64,000 nt of DNA, from assembly GCA_019635285.1 (NCBI GenBank), contig JAHBZS010000001.1:62001-126000 (forward strand), given 5' to 3'. The DNA is from Rubrivivax sp. Lineage in GTDB: Bacteria; Pseudomonadota; Gammaproteobacteria; Burkholderiales; Burkholderiaceae_C. Shown here piece after piece: positions 41,081 through 49,724 of this stretch; positions within the stretch are counted from its first letter, which is position 1, and each line of letters opens with the position of its first letter. The position numbers and the translations under genes were made by a program. The notes beneath the pieces are model-generated. The model was not told where the DNA came from and ran no database searches. It was given only the letters and a program-made list of their open reading frames with translations.

Positions 41081-41959
41081 ATGACCGAGCCGCAACTGCG
41101 CGACGTGCAATGCCTGGACAGCCGGGGCCTGCACCGCATGGCCTATTGGCAATGGGGTGACGCCGGCAATCCGAAAGTGCTGGTGTGCGTGCACGGCCTG
41201 ACGCGGCAGGGCCGCGATTTCGACACGCTGGCCCGCGCGCTGTGCGGCGACTACCGCGTCGTCTGTCCCGACGTGGTCGGCCGCGGCCGCTCCGGGCGTC
41301 TGGCCGACCCGGCGGGCTATGCCATTCCCACCTACGTCGCCGACATGGTGACGCTGCTGGCACGGCTGGACGCGCAGGTGGTGGACTGGGTCGGCACCTC
41401 GATGGGCGGGCTGATCGCCCTGGGCCTGGCCAGCCTGGACGGCGCCCCGGTGCGCAAGCTGGTGCTCAACGACGTCGGCCCGGTGATCCAGCCGGCCGCG
41501 TTGCAGCGCATCGGCAGCTACGTCGGCCAGGTGGGCTTCTGGCGCACGCTGGACGAGGCAGCCGACGCGGCCTGGGCGCTGTCCACGGGCTTCGGCCCGC
41601 ACACGCGCGACGAATGGCGGGCGCTGACCGCGCCGCAGCTCGAGGCGGCGTCGCGCGACGGCGTGGAAGGCTTCACCACGCGCGTCGACCCCGCCATCGC
41701 CGTGCCCTTCCGCGCGCTGACGCCCGAGCTGGCCCGTGCCGGCGAGGCCCTGCTGTGGCAAAGCTACGACCGCCTGCGTTGCCGCACCTTGCTGCTGCGC
41801 GGCGCGCAGTCGGACCTGCTGTCGGCCGAGACCGCGCGCGAGATGACGCAGCGCGGCCCGCGCGCGCAGCTGCACGAATTCGCCGGTGTCGGCCACGCGC
41901 CGACCCTGGTGCATGCCGACCAGATCGAGGTGCTGCGGCACTTCCTGCTGTCGCCATGA
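41081..41959 (+). CDS. Alpha/beta hydrolase
   Basis: A 292-residue alpha/beta-hydrolase-fold protein. The oxyanion region is VLVCVHGLTRQGRDF, the nucleophile elbow is VGTSMGGLIA (Ser), and the catalytic His is in FAGVGHAPTLVH; an acid residue is likely in LRGAQSDLL. The substrate is unknown; it is not a clear match to a named esterase. Its stop overlaps the relA start as ATGA, so it is translated with relA. Confidence 0.85.
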   Translation: MTEPQLRDVQCLDSRGLHRMAYWQWGDAGNPKVLVCVHGLTRQGRDFDTLARALCGDYRVVCPDVVGRGRSGRLADPAGYAIPTYVADMVTLLARLDAQVVDWVGTSMGGLIALGLASLDGAPVRKLVLNDVGPVIQPAALQRIGSYVGQVGFWRTLDEAADAAWALSTGFGPHTRDEWRALTAPQLEAASRDGVEGFTTRVDPAIAVPFRALTPELARAGEALLWQSYDRLRCRTLLLRGAQSDLLSAETAREMTQRGPRAQLHEFAGVGHAPTLVHADQIEVLRHFLLSP

Positions 41960-44199
41960 AGACGCTGGCCGGTGCCGCGGACGCGGCGGCTGCCGAGGCG
42001 GCCTCGCCGATCGTGCGCCTGGCCGACGCCGGGGATGAGGCCGGCAGCGACGCGCTGCGCCGTGCGCGCGCCTTCGCCGAGCCGCTGCTCGTCGGCCAGC
42101 AGCTGGATACCGGCGAGGACGCGATGGCGCATGCGCAGGGCGTGGCCGCCATCCTGCAGGGCATCGGCGCCGCGCCGTCGATGCGTGCCGCGGCCTACTT
42201 GGTGTACGCCGGCGACTACCTGCAGCGGCCCGAGGAGGTGGTCAGCAAGGCCTTCGGCGAGTCTTACGCCGGCCTGGTGAGCCACACGCGCCAGCTGGTG
42301 CAGATCCAGCGCTCGGCGCGGGACGCGCAGGTGGAGGCTGAAGCCCGTGCGCGGCAGACCGAGCGCGTGCGCAAGATGCTGCTGGCCTTTGCCAGCGACC
42401 TGCGCGTGGTGCTGCTGCGCCTGGCGTCGCGGCTGCAGACGCTGCGCTGGTATGCGGCCAGCCGGCGCGACTGCCCCGAGGCCCTGGCCCGCGAGTCGCT
42501 GGACGTGTTTGCGCCGCTGGCCAACCGGCTGGGCATCTGGCAGATCAAGTGGGAGCTGGAAGACCTGGCGTTTCGCTTCCTGCAGCCCGACGACTACCAC
42601 CGCGTGGCCGCGCTGATGGACGGCAAGCGGCTGCAGCGCGAGGCGGCGGTGGAGCAGGCGCGCCGCCGGCTGGCGCGGGAACTGGCCGAGGTGGGTCTGA
42701 AATGCGAGGTGCAGGGCCGGCCCAAGCACCTGTACAGCGTGTGGAAGAAGATGCGCGGCAAGGGCCTGGAGGTGGACCGCATCTTCGACCTGCGTGCGCT
42801 GCGCGTCATCGTCGACGACGTGGCCGCGTGCTACGCCGCGCTGGCGCGCGTGCACGAGCTGTATGCGGCGGTGCCGGACGAGTTCGACGACTACATCGCC
42901 AAACCCAAGGCCAACGGCTACCAGTCGCTGCACACCGTGGTGGCCGGGCACGACGGCGGCGCGCTGGAGGTGCAGATCCGCACCCGCGCGATGCACGAGC
43001 ATGCCGAACATGGCGTGGCCGCGCACTGGGCCTACAAGGAGGCCGGTGCGCGCGGCTATGCCGGCGTCAGCGCGGCCGGTGACTTCGAGGAGCGCGTGGC
43101 CGAGGCGCGCCGGTCGGTGTTGCGCCAGTTGCTGGCGTGGCAGCGCGACGTGTCGGTGCACGACGCCGCCCAGCCCGAAGGCGGCTTGTTCGACGACCGC
43201 ATCTACGTGTTCACGCCGCAGGCCGCGGTGATCGAGCTGCCCGCGGGCGCCACGCCGGTGGACTTTGCCTACGCGCTGCACACCAGCGTCGGCCACCGCT
43301 GCCGCGGCGCGCGCGTCGACGGCGCGCTGCTGCCGCTGCACACGCCGCTGCGCAACGGCCAGACGGTGGAGATCATCGCCGCCAAGGAAGGCGGGCCGTC
43401 TCGCGACTGGCTGGGCGCCGAGCCGGCCTATCTGCAGAGTCCGCGCGCCCGCGCCAAGGTGCGCGCCTGGTTCAACGCGCAGCAGCAGCAGGCGACCATC
43501 GCCCGCGGCCGCGAACTGGTGGAAAAGCTGCTGCAGCGCGAGGGGCGGACCTCGCTGAAGCTTGAGCACCTGGCCGAGCAACTGGGCTTCAAGACGGCCG
43601 AGGCGCTGTTCGAGTCGGTGGGCAAGGACGAATACTCGCTGCACCAGATCGAGAACCTGCTGCGTCCGCCAGCCCCGGCGCCCGTGGCCGAGGCCGTGGT
43701 GGCCTTGCGCAAGCCGCGCGCGGTGGCCGAAGGCGACAAGGGCGGCGTGCTGGTGGTTGGCGTGGAGTCGCTGCTGACCACGCTGGCGCGCTGCTGCCGC
43801 CCGGCGCCGCCCGATGCCATCGGCGGCTTCGTCACCCGTGGCAAGGGCGTGGCCATCCACCGCGCCGACTGCAGCAACCTGCGTCACATGGTGGCGCGCG
43901 CGCCCGAGCGGCTGATCGCCGTCGCCTGGGGCACGCGCCAGACCGACGGCACGGCCGTCTATGCGGTGGACCTGCTGGTCGAGGCCGAGGACCGCCAGGG
44001 CCTGCTGCGCGACATCTCGGAGTTGCTGGCCAAGGAAAAGATGAACGTCGTCGGCGTGCACACCCAGTCGGTGAAGGACGCGCGCGGCCACACCGCCTGG
44101 ATGACCTTCACCGTCGAGGTCGGCGACACGACGCGGCTGGCCCAGGTGTTGGCGCTGGTGGGGCAGGTACGCGGCGTGAGGCGTGCCCGCCGGAAGTAG
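41956..44199 (+). CDS. relA: (p)ppGpp synthetase RelA
   Basis: A 747-residue RelA-type synthetase. The N-terminal HD hydrolase region is degenerate: the HD pair is replaced by AG in VYAGDYL, so hydrolysis is lost. The synthetase domain has GRPKHLYSVWKKM, RIFDLRALRVIV, DEFDDYIAKPKANGYQSLHT and EVQIRT with the catalytic Glu. TGS (YVFTPQAAVIELPAGATP), zinc-finger and ACT (VDLLVEAEDRQGLLRDI) domains follow. It makes the alarmone on stalled ribosomes during amino-acid starvation. tRNA-Val follows 30 bases later. Confidence 0.95.
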   Translation: MKTLAGAADAAAAEAASPIVRLADAGDEAGSDALRRARAFAEPLLVGQQLDTGEDAMAHAQGVAAILQGIGAAPSMRAAAYLVYAGDYLQRPEEVVSKAFGESYAGLVSHTRQLVQIQRSARDAQVEAEARARQTERVRKMLLAFASDLRVVLLRLASRLQTLRWYAASRRDCPEALARESLDVFAPLANRLGIWQIKWELEDLAFRFLQPDDYHRVAALMDGKRLQREAAVEQARRRLARELAEVGLKCEVQGRPKHLYSVWKKMRGKGLEVDRIFDLRALRVIVDDVAACYAALARVHELYAAVPDEFDDYIAKPKANGYQSLHTVVAGHDGGALEVQIRTRAMHEHAEHGVAAHWAYKEAGARGYAGVSAAGDFEERVAEARRSVLRQLLAWQRDVSVHDAAQPEGGLFDDRIYVFTPQAAVIELPAGATPVDFAYALHTSVGHRCRGARVDGALLPLHTPLRNGQTVEIIAAKEGGPSRDWLGAEPAYLQSPRARAKVRAWFNAQQQQATIARGRELVEKLLQREGRTSLKLEHLAEQLGFKTAEALFESVGKDEYSLHQIENLLRPPAPAPVAEAVVALRKPRAVAEGDKGGVLVVGVESLLTTLARCCRPAPPDAIGGFVTRGKGVAIHRADCSNLRHMVARAPERLIAVAWGTRQTDGTAVYAVDLLVEAEDRQGLLRDISELLAKEKMNVVGVHTQSVKDARGHTAWMTFTVEVGDTTRLAQVLALVGQVRGVRRARRK

Positions 44200-44212
44200 C
44201 ACCGGGCACTGC

Positions 44213-44218
44213 TAGAAT
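44213..44218 (+). promoter_or_regulatory. -10 element of tRNA-Val
   Basis: TAGAAT lies 12 bases before the mature 5' end of tRNA-Val. No good -35 is seen, as it would fall in the end of relA. Confidence 0.45.
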
Positions 44219-44229
44219 GGCGGCTTCGC

Positions 44230-44306
44230 AGGCGCGTAGCTCAGCTGGTTAGAGCACCACCTTGACATGGTGGGGGTCGTTGGTTCGAGTCCAATCGCGC
44301 CTACCA
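44230..44306 (+). tRNA. tRNA-Val (anticodon GAC)
   Basis: 77 bases with a full cloverleaf. The acceptor stem AGGCGCG pairs with CGCGCCT; the D arm has AGCTCAGCTGGTTAGAGC; the anticodon stem CCACC/GGTGG holds the loop TTGACAT; the T arm has GGTTCGAGTCC. The discriminator A and CCA end are encoded (44304-44306). It reads GUC and GUU codons. Confidence 0.95.
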
Positions 44307-44323
44307 AACACGGTAGGACATGC

Positions 44324-44351
44324 AAGGGCTTGGCGGTTTCGCCAGGCCCTT
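44324..44351 (+). terminator. Terminator after tRNA-Val
   Basis: AAGGGCTTGGCG pairs with CGCCAGGCCCTT over 12 bp (one G-U) around a GTTT loop, ending TTCGTGCGTTTC. It starts 17 bases after the tRNA. The remaining bases to 44416 show nothing further. Confidence 0.7.
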
Positions 44352-44416
44352 CGTGCGTTTCGGTGCGCCAAAGTGCAGGTCTCTGCTGGCTGGCGGGGAC
44401 CGACCTCGGCGAGAGC

Positions 44417-45409
44417 TCAGCGGTCGGCGCGCAGGTCGGCGATCTTCACGATGCGCTGCCAGCGCGCGGCGTCGTCGGCGATGTACTTGCCGAACTGCGT
44501 GGTCGGCAGCGGCGTGACGATGCTGCCTTCGTCGGCCAGCCGCTTGCGCAGGGCCGGGTCGCGCATCACCGTCATCAGCGCGGTGTTGAGCTTGTCGATG
44601 ATCGCCTCCGGCGTGCCCGCGGGGGCCACCACGCCGCTCCAGAAGCTGACGACGAAGTCGGCCTGCCCTTCCTCGATCATCGTCGGCACGTGCGCCAGTG
44701 CGGGCAGCCGCTCGCGCGTGGTCACGCCCAGAGGCCGCAGCGTGCCGGCCTTGATGTACGGCAGCACCGGCAACACGTTGCTGAACATCACCTGCACCTG
44801 GCCGCTGACCAGCGCGTTCAAGGCCGGCCCGCCTCCCTGGTAGGGCACGTGCAGCCAGTCGAGGCCGGCGTTGTCCTTCTTCAGCCACTCGGTGACGAGT
44901 TGCTGCGTCGAGCCGTTGCCGGTGGACGCGTAGTTGAAGGTTCCGGGCTCCGCCCTGGTGCGGGCGAGCAGTTCGGCCAGGCTGCCGGCCTTCGCCGTGG
45001 GTGAGGCGACCAATACGAACGGTGATTCCGAGAGCAGGGTCACCGGTACGAAGTCGCGCTGCGGATCGACGCGCGTCTTCGGCTCGACCGCCGGGTTGAC
45101 GGTGATGTTCGCGGTGGCCAGCAGCAGCGTATAGCCGTCGGCCGGTGCGTGCGCCGCGATTTCGGTACCGATGGCGCCCGACGCGCCCCCCTTGTTGACG
45201 ACGACGACCGGCTGGCCCAACAGCTTGCCGAGTTCGACGGCGACCAGCCGCGCAAGCATGTCGGTACCGCCGCCCGGCGGATAGGCCACGATCATCTGGA
45301 TCGGTTTGCTCGGATAGGCGTCCTGCGCAATTGCCGATGTGCCGCGGGTCGCGCCGGCAGCGAGCAGGGCGATCATCGCGACCCCGGGCAGCACGGCCTT
45401 GACATTCAT
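44417..45409 (-). CDS. Bug-family periplasmic receptor 1
   Basis: A 330-residue TctC-like solute receptor. A signal peptide runs to about residue 29 (LLAAGATRGTSAIAQ). Mature features are PSKPIQMIVAYPPGGGTDMLARL, VVVVNKGGASGAIGTE, FNYASTGNGSTQQLV and VPYQGGGPALNALVSGQVQVMF. Bug proteins bind small carboxylates or amides; many are orphans that use distant TctAB or only signal. It is 13 bases downstream of a second Bug gene in the operon TauD-enolase-Bug2-Bug1. No TctA/B is adjacent. Confidence 0.88.
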   Translation of the reverse strand: MNVKAVLPGVAMIALLAAGATRGTSAIAQDAYPSKPIQMIVAYPPGGGTDMLARLVAVELGKLLGQPVVVVNKGGASGAIGTEIAAHAPADGYTLLLATANITVNPAVEPKTRVDPQRDFVPVTLLSESPFVLVASPTAKAGSLAELLARTRAEPGTFNYASTGNGSTQQLVTEWLKKDNAGLDWLHVPYQGGGPALNALVSGQVQVMFSNVLPVLPYIKAGTLRPLGVTTRERLPALAHVPTMIEEGQADFVVSFWSGVVAPAGTPEAIIDKLNTALMTVMRDPALRKRLADEGSIVTPLPTTQFGKYIADDAARWQRIVKIADLRADR

Positions 45410-45422
45410 TCAAGTTTTCCCG

Positions 45423-46403
45423 TCACTCGGCCTTGATGCCGGTCTGCTTGATGAGGGCGGTCCACTTGCGGACCTCCTGGCGCTGGAACGCGGCGAATTG
45501 CTGAGGGGTGTCGCCCACCGGATCGGCGAACTGTGCCTCGATGCGGCTGCGGATGTCGGGGGTGGCCATCAGCTTGGTGAGCGCCGCGCCGATTTGCTCG
45601 ACGATGTCGGATGGTGTTCCGGCCGGCGCGAAGATGCCAAACCAGCCTTGTTGAGTCAACTCGGGCATGCCGAGTTCCGCGAACGTGGGCACGTTGGGCA
45701 GCGCCGGCATGCGCTTTGGCGAACTGACCGCAAGCGCGCGCACCCTGCCGTCCTTGATGAACGGCATCACCGCGGGTGACGTGACCACCATCGACGTGAT
45801 CTGTTTGCCGACGAGATCATTCAGTGCCGGGCCGCTGCCGCGGTACGGCACGGGCGTGAGCTGCACGCCGGCAAGCTGGCCCAGGCGTTGGCCGAGAAGG
45901 TGCTGGGCCAGGCCAACGCCGGGGGTGCCGTACGTCACCGAGCCGGGATGCGCCTTGGCCTCGGCGAGGAGGTCGGCAACCGACTTGATTGGCGAATCGG
46001 CGGGCACGATGAGCAAGTCGGTCGCGGTGGCGAGCAGGCTCACGGGCTCAAAGTCGGCGACTGCGTCGTACGGCGGCGGCTGGTGCAGCGCCGGCACGAT
46101 CGCATGCGTCGCGGAGTGACCCATGATCAGCGTGTAGCCGTCAGGTGGCGCCTGCAGCACATACTTGGTGCCGATGATTCCCGATGCGCCGGCGCGGTTT
46201 TCAACGACGACGGGCTGCTTCCAAACGTGGGTGAGCCGATCGGCAAGCAGCCGGGCGATGAAGTCGCCCCCGCCAGCCGGCGGACCGGCGACAACGATCT
46301 TGACGGTCTTGTCCGGATAGGCCGCCGCCGTGGCGGTGGTGGTGGCGAGCGCCGCAGCGGCCAGCCAGAGCAGTGCGCGAGTGAAAGCGGTCGTAGGGCT
46401 CAT
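45423..46403 (-). CDS. Bug-family periplasmic receptor 2
   Basis: A 326-residue TctC-like receptor with a signal peptide (about residues 1-27, ending ATTTATAAA). Motifs are YPDKTVKIVVAGPPAGGGDF, VVENRAGASGIIGTKYV, VTYGTPGVGLAQHLLG and VPYRGSGPALNDLVGKQI. It is only distantly similar to its neighbour, so the two probably bind different or related ligands rather than being a recent duplication. It sits between the enolase-superfamily gene and Bug1. Confidence 0.87.
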   Translation of the reverse strand: MSPTTAFTRALLWLAAAALATTTATAAAYPDKTVKIVVAGPPAGGGDFIARLLADRLTHVWKQPVVVENRAGASGIIGTKYVLQAPPDGYTLIMGHSATHAIVPALHQPPPYDAVADFEPVSLLATATDLLIVPADSPIKSVADLLAEAKAHPGSVTYGTPGVGLAQHLLGQRLGQLAGVQLTPVPYRGSGPALNDLVGKQITSMVVTSPAVMPFIKDGRVRALAVSSPKRMPALPNVPTFAELGMPELTQQGWFGIFAPAGTPSDIVEQIGAALTKLMATPDIRSRIEAQFADPVGDTPQQFAAFQRQEVRKWTALIKQTGIKAE

Positions 46404-46456
46404 CGATAGTCTCCTGAAAGTGAGTGGGGTGTTGGCTCTTGTGGGCCGACGATGCG

Positions 46457-47560
46457 TCAGCGGACGGCCACCCGCGCGGTGGCGGCATAGGCGGCCTCGG
46501 CCTCGGTGTGGGAGCGCAGCATGTCGCGGTCGACTTCCGGCCAGTAGCCGGCAGGCAGCCGGATCGCGCCGCCGACGACCTGCAGGGGGTTGGCGAAGAG
46601 GCGTTCGCGGCACTTGAGGAAGCCGTTCATCTCGCCGGCGTTGTCGATCGCCTGCACGGCGACACACGCCTCCATCCAGCAGCCGATCTCCATCGATACA
46701 CCGTCGCCCAGCACCGGCGTCATGCCGAGATCGCGGATGCGTTCCAGCGCGCCCTGCAGCATGGCGTTGCTGCCGATCTTCTTGAGCTTGAGCTTGACGA
46801 AACCGACGTTCGCGATCGTCGCCGCGCGGTCGATATCGGCGACGCCCCAGACCGACTCGTCCAGCATCACCGGCACCGTGGACGCCGCGGCCACGGCGGC
46901 ATTCGCATCCCAGTCGTCGCTGCCGCACGGCTGCTCGAAAAGTTCGACGCCGCGGGGATCGAGCCGGCTCGCGAACGCGATGCCGTCGGCGCGCGAGTAG
47001 CCGCGGTTGGCGTCGAGGCGCGGCGTCGCGCGGCCGGCGACGGCGTTCTGGATCTGCGCGATGCGCTCAGCGTCGTCTTGCCAGCGATAGCCGACCTTGA
47101 CCTTCAGCGTGCGGAAGCCCTCGCCGACGAGACGGTCGACCTCCTCGGCGATCGCGCCGGCGCCATGCGCCTGCAGCGGCGCGAGCAACGGAATCACCGC
47201 GTCCTGCCGCAAGGTGAGCAACGGGTCGGCGGCGAGCATGTCGATGGCCGCCAGCGTGGCGCTCGCGGTGCCGGGGTTCGGCACCAGCCAGGGCATGGCC
47301 GCCGCCGATGCCTGTGCCAGATCCATGCCGACCAGGCGCTCGGCCAGCGTGTTGGCGACCTGCCAGCCCGATTCGACGGACTCGTGCGTGTAGCCCGGCG
47401 CGATCAGCGCCTCGCCCCAGCCGCTGCGGCCGTCGGCGTCGATCAGTTCGATGACGATGGGGTCGAACCGGTCGCGGTCGCCCGACGACAGCCGGTACGG
47501 CGTGGTCAGCGCAAACGACAGGCGGCGCACGACCGCGCGCACGATGCGCGCGGAGGTCAT
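46457..47560 (-). CDS. Mandelate racemase/muconate lactonizing-type enolase-superfamily enzyme
   Basis: A 367-residue two-domain enolase-superfamily enzyme. The capping domain is N-terminal. The barrel has the KxK pair in FRTLKVKVGY, the metal ligands Asp (RLDANRGYS), Glu (ELFEQPC) and Asp/Glu (VMLDESVWG), and a further lysine in FVKLKLKKIG that fits the muconate lactonizing enzyme subgroup. It could cycloisomerise, racemise or dehydrate a carboxylate; the substrate cannot be read. Its ATG overlaps the dioxygenase stop as ATGA, so the two are strongly coupled. Confidence 0.85.
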   Translation of the reverse strand: MTSARIVRAVVRRLSFALTTPYRLSSGDRDRFDPIVIELIDADGRSGWGEALIAPGYTHESVESGWQVANTLAERLVGMDLAQASAAAMPWLVPNPGTASATLAAIDMLAADPLLTLRQDAVIPLLAPLQAHGAGAIAEEVDRLVGEGFRTLKVKVGYRWQDDAERIAQIQNAVAGRATPRLDANRGYSRADGIAFASRLDPRGVELFEQPCGSDDWDANAAVAAASTVPVMLDESVWGVADIDRAATIANVGFVKLKLKKIGSNAMLQGALERIRDLGMTPVLGDGVSMEIGCWMEACVAVQAIDNAGEMNGFLKCRERLFANPLQVVGGAIRLPAGYWPEVDRDMLRSHTEAEAAYAATARVAVR

Positions 47561-48444
47561 TGCGCCAGTCCCGTGACCGGCTCGCCGCTGATCTGCGTAC
47601 GCACCAGCAGGCGCCGCGTGGCCGGGTCGAACGCGTCGCGCCGGTGCATCGTGCAGCGGTTGTCCCACATGATCATGTCGCCCAGCCGCCAGACCTGCGT
47701 CCATACGAATTCGGCCTGCGCCGCGTGCGCCCAAAGGGCATCGAGCAGCGATTCACTCTCGTCCAGCGGCAAGCCCACGAGGTACGCATTGCGGCGGCGC
47801 CCCAGGAACAGGCATGGCTTGCCGGTCACCGGATGGGTGCGCACGACCGGGTGGCGCGCGCCGACCGTCTGGCGCGGGTCGGTGACCTCGGCGTAGCCGC
47901 GGCGCAGCTCGCCGGCACTGTTGTGGCTGGCATCGTGGATGCAGATCAGGCCGCCCGCCGCCCGCTTCAGCTCCACGGGCAGCGTCTCGTAGGCCCGGTA
48001 CATGTTCGCGAACTGCGTGTTGCCGCCGGCGGGCGGAATCTCGACGGCGTAGAGGCATGAGCCCTTGGGCGGCCGCTCGTTGTAGGTCATGTCCGAGTGC
48101 CACACCGACTCGCCATCGCCGAGGCCGCCGACTGGCTTGCCGTCGACTTTGACGTTGGAGATCACCGTGATCTCGGGATGCTGCCACCGGAAGTCGTCAC
48201 CCATCGTCGTCGCGCTGATCGGCGCCTTGTCGAGGTCGCCGAAGTGGCGCGAGAAGGCGGCGAGCGCGTCCAGCGAGACGTCGCGCTGGCCGCGGAAGCG
48301 CAGCACCAGGTGCTCGGACCAGGCTTGCCGGAGTTGCTGCTGCGTATCGGCATCGAGCGCCTGGTTGACGTCAATTCCCAGCACGTCGGCGCCAAGGGCG
48401 TCGCCGGAGGGCACGATGTGGAGGCGGGTGGTAACAGTGGTCAT
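47557..48444 (-). CDS. TauD/TfdA-family 2-oxoglutarate dioxygenase
   Basis: A 295-residue Fe(II)/2-oxoglutarate-dependent dioxygenase. The iron ligands are the H-x-D of SVWHSDMTY and the distal His in RCTMHRRDAF; the 2-oxoglutarate Arg is in PATRRLLVRTQI. The family hydroxylates taurine, phenoxyacetates, carboxylates and similar acids. The start at ATG 48444 (MTTVTTRLHIVPSG) is chosen over ATG 48525, which would run into the divergent LysR operator. First gene of the operon. Confidence 0.87.
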   Translation of the reverse strand: MTTVTTRLHIVPSGDALGADVLGIDVNQALDADTQQQLRQAWSEHLVLRFRGQRDVSLDALAAFSRHFGDLDKAPISATTMGDDFRWQHPEITVISNVKVDGKPVGGLGDGESVWHSDMTYNERPPKGSCLYAVEIPPAGGNTQFANMYRAYETLPVELKRAAGGLICIHDASHNSAGELRRGYAEVTDPRQTVGARHPVVRTHPVTGKPCLFLGRRRNAYLVGLPLDESESLLDALWAHAAQAEFVWTQVWRLGDMIMWDNRCTMHRRDAFDPATRRLLVRTQISGEPVTGLAQ

Positions 48445-48508
48445 GGCAGGGTCCGCGTTGAAGTGGCGCCATGGTGGGCGAGCGGAATCCATGCGTCCAA
48501 TCTCTTTG

Positions 48509-48529
48509 TTGGATGCACCTATCATCCGA
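48509..48529. promoter_or_regulatory. Candidate LysR operator between the dioxygenase and LysR gene
   Basis: Near-perfect inverted repeat TTGGATG and CATCCGA (48509-48515 and 48523-48529), 7 bases apart, in the divergent gap. The size and position, with a T-N11-A core, suit a LysR-type activator site. Confidence 0.45.
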
Positions 48530-48542
48530 GTCGATCAATGCA

Positions 48543-49469
48543 ATGAAATCGCGCATCACGCTCCGCCAACTGGAGGCCTTCGTCGCGGTCGCGCGCACGT
48601 TGAGCTTCAGCGAGGCGGCGCGTCGCGTGCACCTGTCGCAGCCCGCGCTGAGCGCCGCCATCCGCAAGCTGGAGGACGGCGTCGGCGCCCAGCTGTTCGA
48701 CCGCACGACGCGGCGCGTCGAGCTGACGTCGGTGGGGCGCGAGTTGCTGCAGGTCGTCGAGCGGCTCTTCGAAGACTTCGACGCCGCGCTGCAGAGCGTG
48801 CGAGAGTTCGTCGAGGGCAAGCGTGGGCGGCTGGCCATCGTGGCCTCGCCGACGCTCGCGGCGGCCTTCCTGCCCGAGGTGATCGCGCGCTTCGAGGCCG
48901 CCCATCCCCGCGTCGCGCTGCACGTGCACGACGCGCTGAGCGACGTCGCGATCGAAATGGTGCGATCGGGCCTGGCCGACGTCGCGCTGGCGCCGGTGAA
49001 GGTCGACGACACCGAGCTGACGCACCGCGAGCTGTTCAAGGACAGCCTGGTGCTGCTGTGCCGCGCCGACCATCCGCTGGCGGCGCAGCGCACCGTGACG
49101 TGGCGGCAGCTCCACGGTCACCGCCTGGTGTCGCTGAAGAGCACGAGCAGCGTGCGGCACCTGGTCGAGGCGGCGCTGATCGAGCACGGGGGCGAGGTGA
49201 AGCCGGCGTTCGAGGTCGAGCATGCGAGCACCGTCATCGGCTTCGTCACCAATGGTCTCGGCGTCAGCGTGCTGCCGTTGTCGCTGCTGCCACAGGTGCG
49301 GGCCGGCCACCTGACGTATCGCCGGATCCTCGCGCCGGAGATACGGCGCGCAATCTGCGTCGTCACGCTCAAGGCGCGGTCGATGTCGCCGGCGGCCGAG
49401 GCGTTCGTGGCGATGTGCGTGGATGCCGCGCGGCTGCGCGGCGCGCCGGGCGTGGCGCCGGGGAAATGA
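48543..49469 (+). CDS. LysR-type regulator 1
   Basis: A 308-residue regulator. The winged helix-turn-helix is ITLRQLEAFVAVARTLSFSE with AARRVHLSQPALSAAIRKLE, and a periplasmic-binding-fold effector domain follows (LAIVASPTLAAAFLPEVIARF). The ATG at 48543 is chosen; an upstream frame start would extend through the operator. It diverges from the dioxygenase operon and probably activates it on sensing the substrate or an intermediate. Confidence 0.9.
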   Translation: MKSRITLRQLEAFVAVARTLSFSEAARRVHLSQPALSAAIRKLEDGVGAQLFDRTTRRVELTSVGRELLQVVERLFEDFDAALQSVREFVEGKRGRLAIVASPTLAAAFLPEVIARFEAAHPRVALHVHDALSDVAIEMVRSGLADVALAPVKVDDTELTHRELFKDSLVLLCRADHPLAAQRTVTWRQLHGHRLVSLKSTSSVRHLVEAALIEHGGEVKPAFEVEHASTVIGFVTNGLGVSVLPLSLLPQVRAGHLTYRRILAPEIRRAICVVTLKARSMSPAAEAFVAMCVDAARLRGAPGVAPGK

Positions 49470-49526
49470 TCGCCACGTCGACGGCGTCGACGGCCTGTCC
49501 TTGTCGTCTTGCCGGACCCGGGGTGA

Positions 49527-49682
49527 GACCGAGCGTCCAGCTTCCGCTGCGAAGCTTCGTCGGCGCCGCGTCCACGCAGGGGTGCGCCGCGCCGCCTCAC
49601 GCTGTCGCCCGACGGACGGCCGCTGCGGGCGCTGAATGAGGGCAGCGACTCGATCGTCGCCTTCGACCTCGTCGATCGTGAT
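49527..49682 (+). pseudogene. Remnant of a lactonase-type beta-propeller gene
   Basis: An open frame without a start gives a short stretch (RRLTLSPDGRPLRALNEG, then SDSIVAFDLVD) that resembles one blade of a 6-phosphogluconolactonase-type propeller. A stop (49524-49526) lies just upstream and the similarity fades before 49700. The frame runs unbroken into the next gene at 49725. It is probably the decayed end of a lactonase gene. The call rests on a motif only about 30 residues long. Confidence 0.35.
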
Positions 49683-49724
49683 TCCGCCGATACTGCAGAG
49701 AACCGCCCCCTAGAAAGCCACCGC

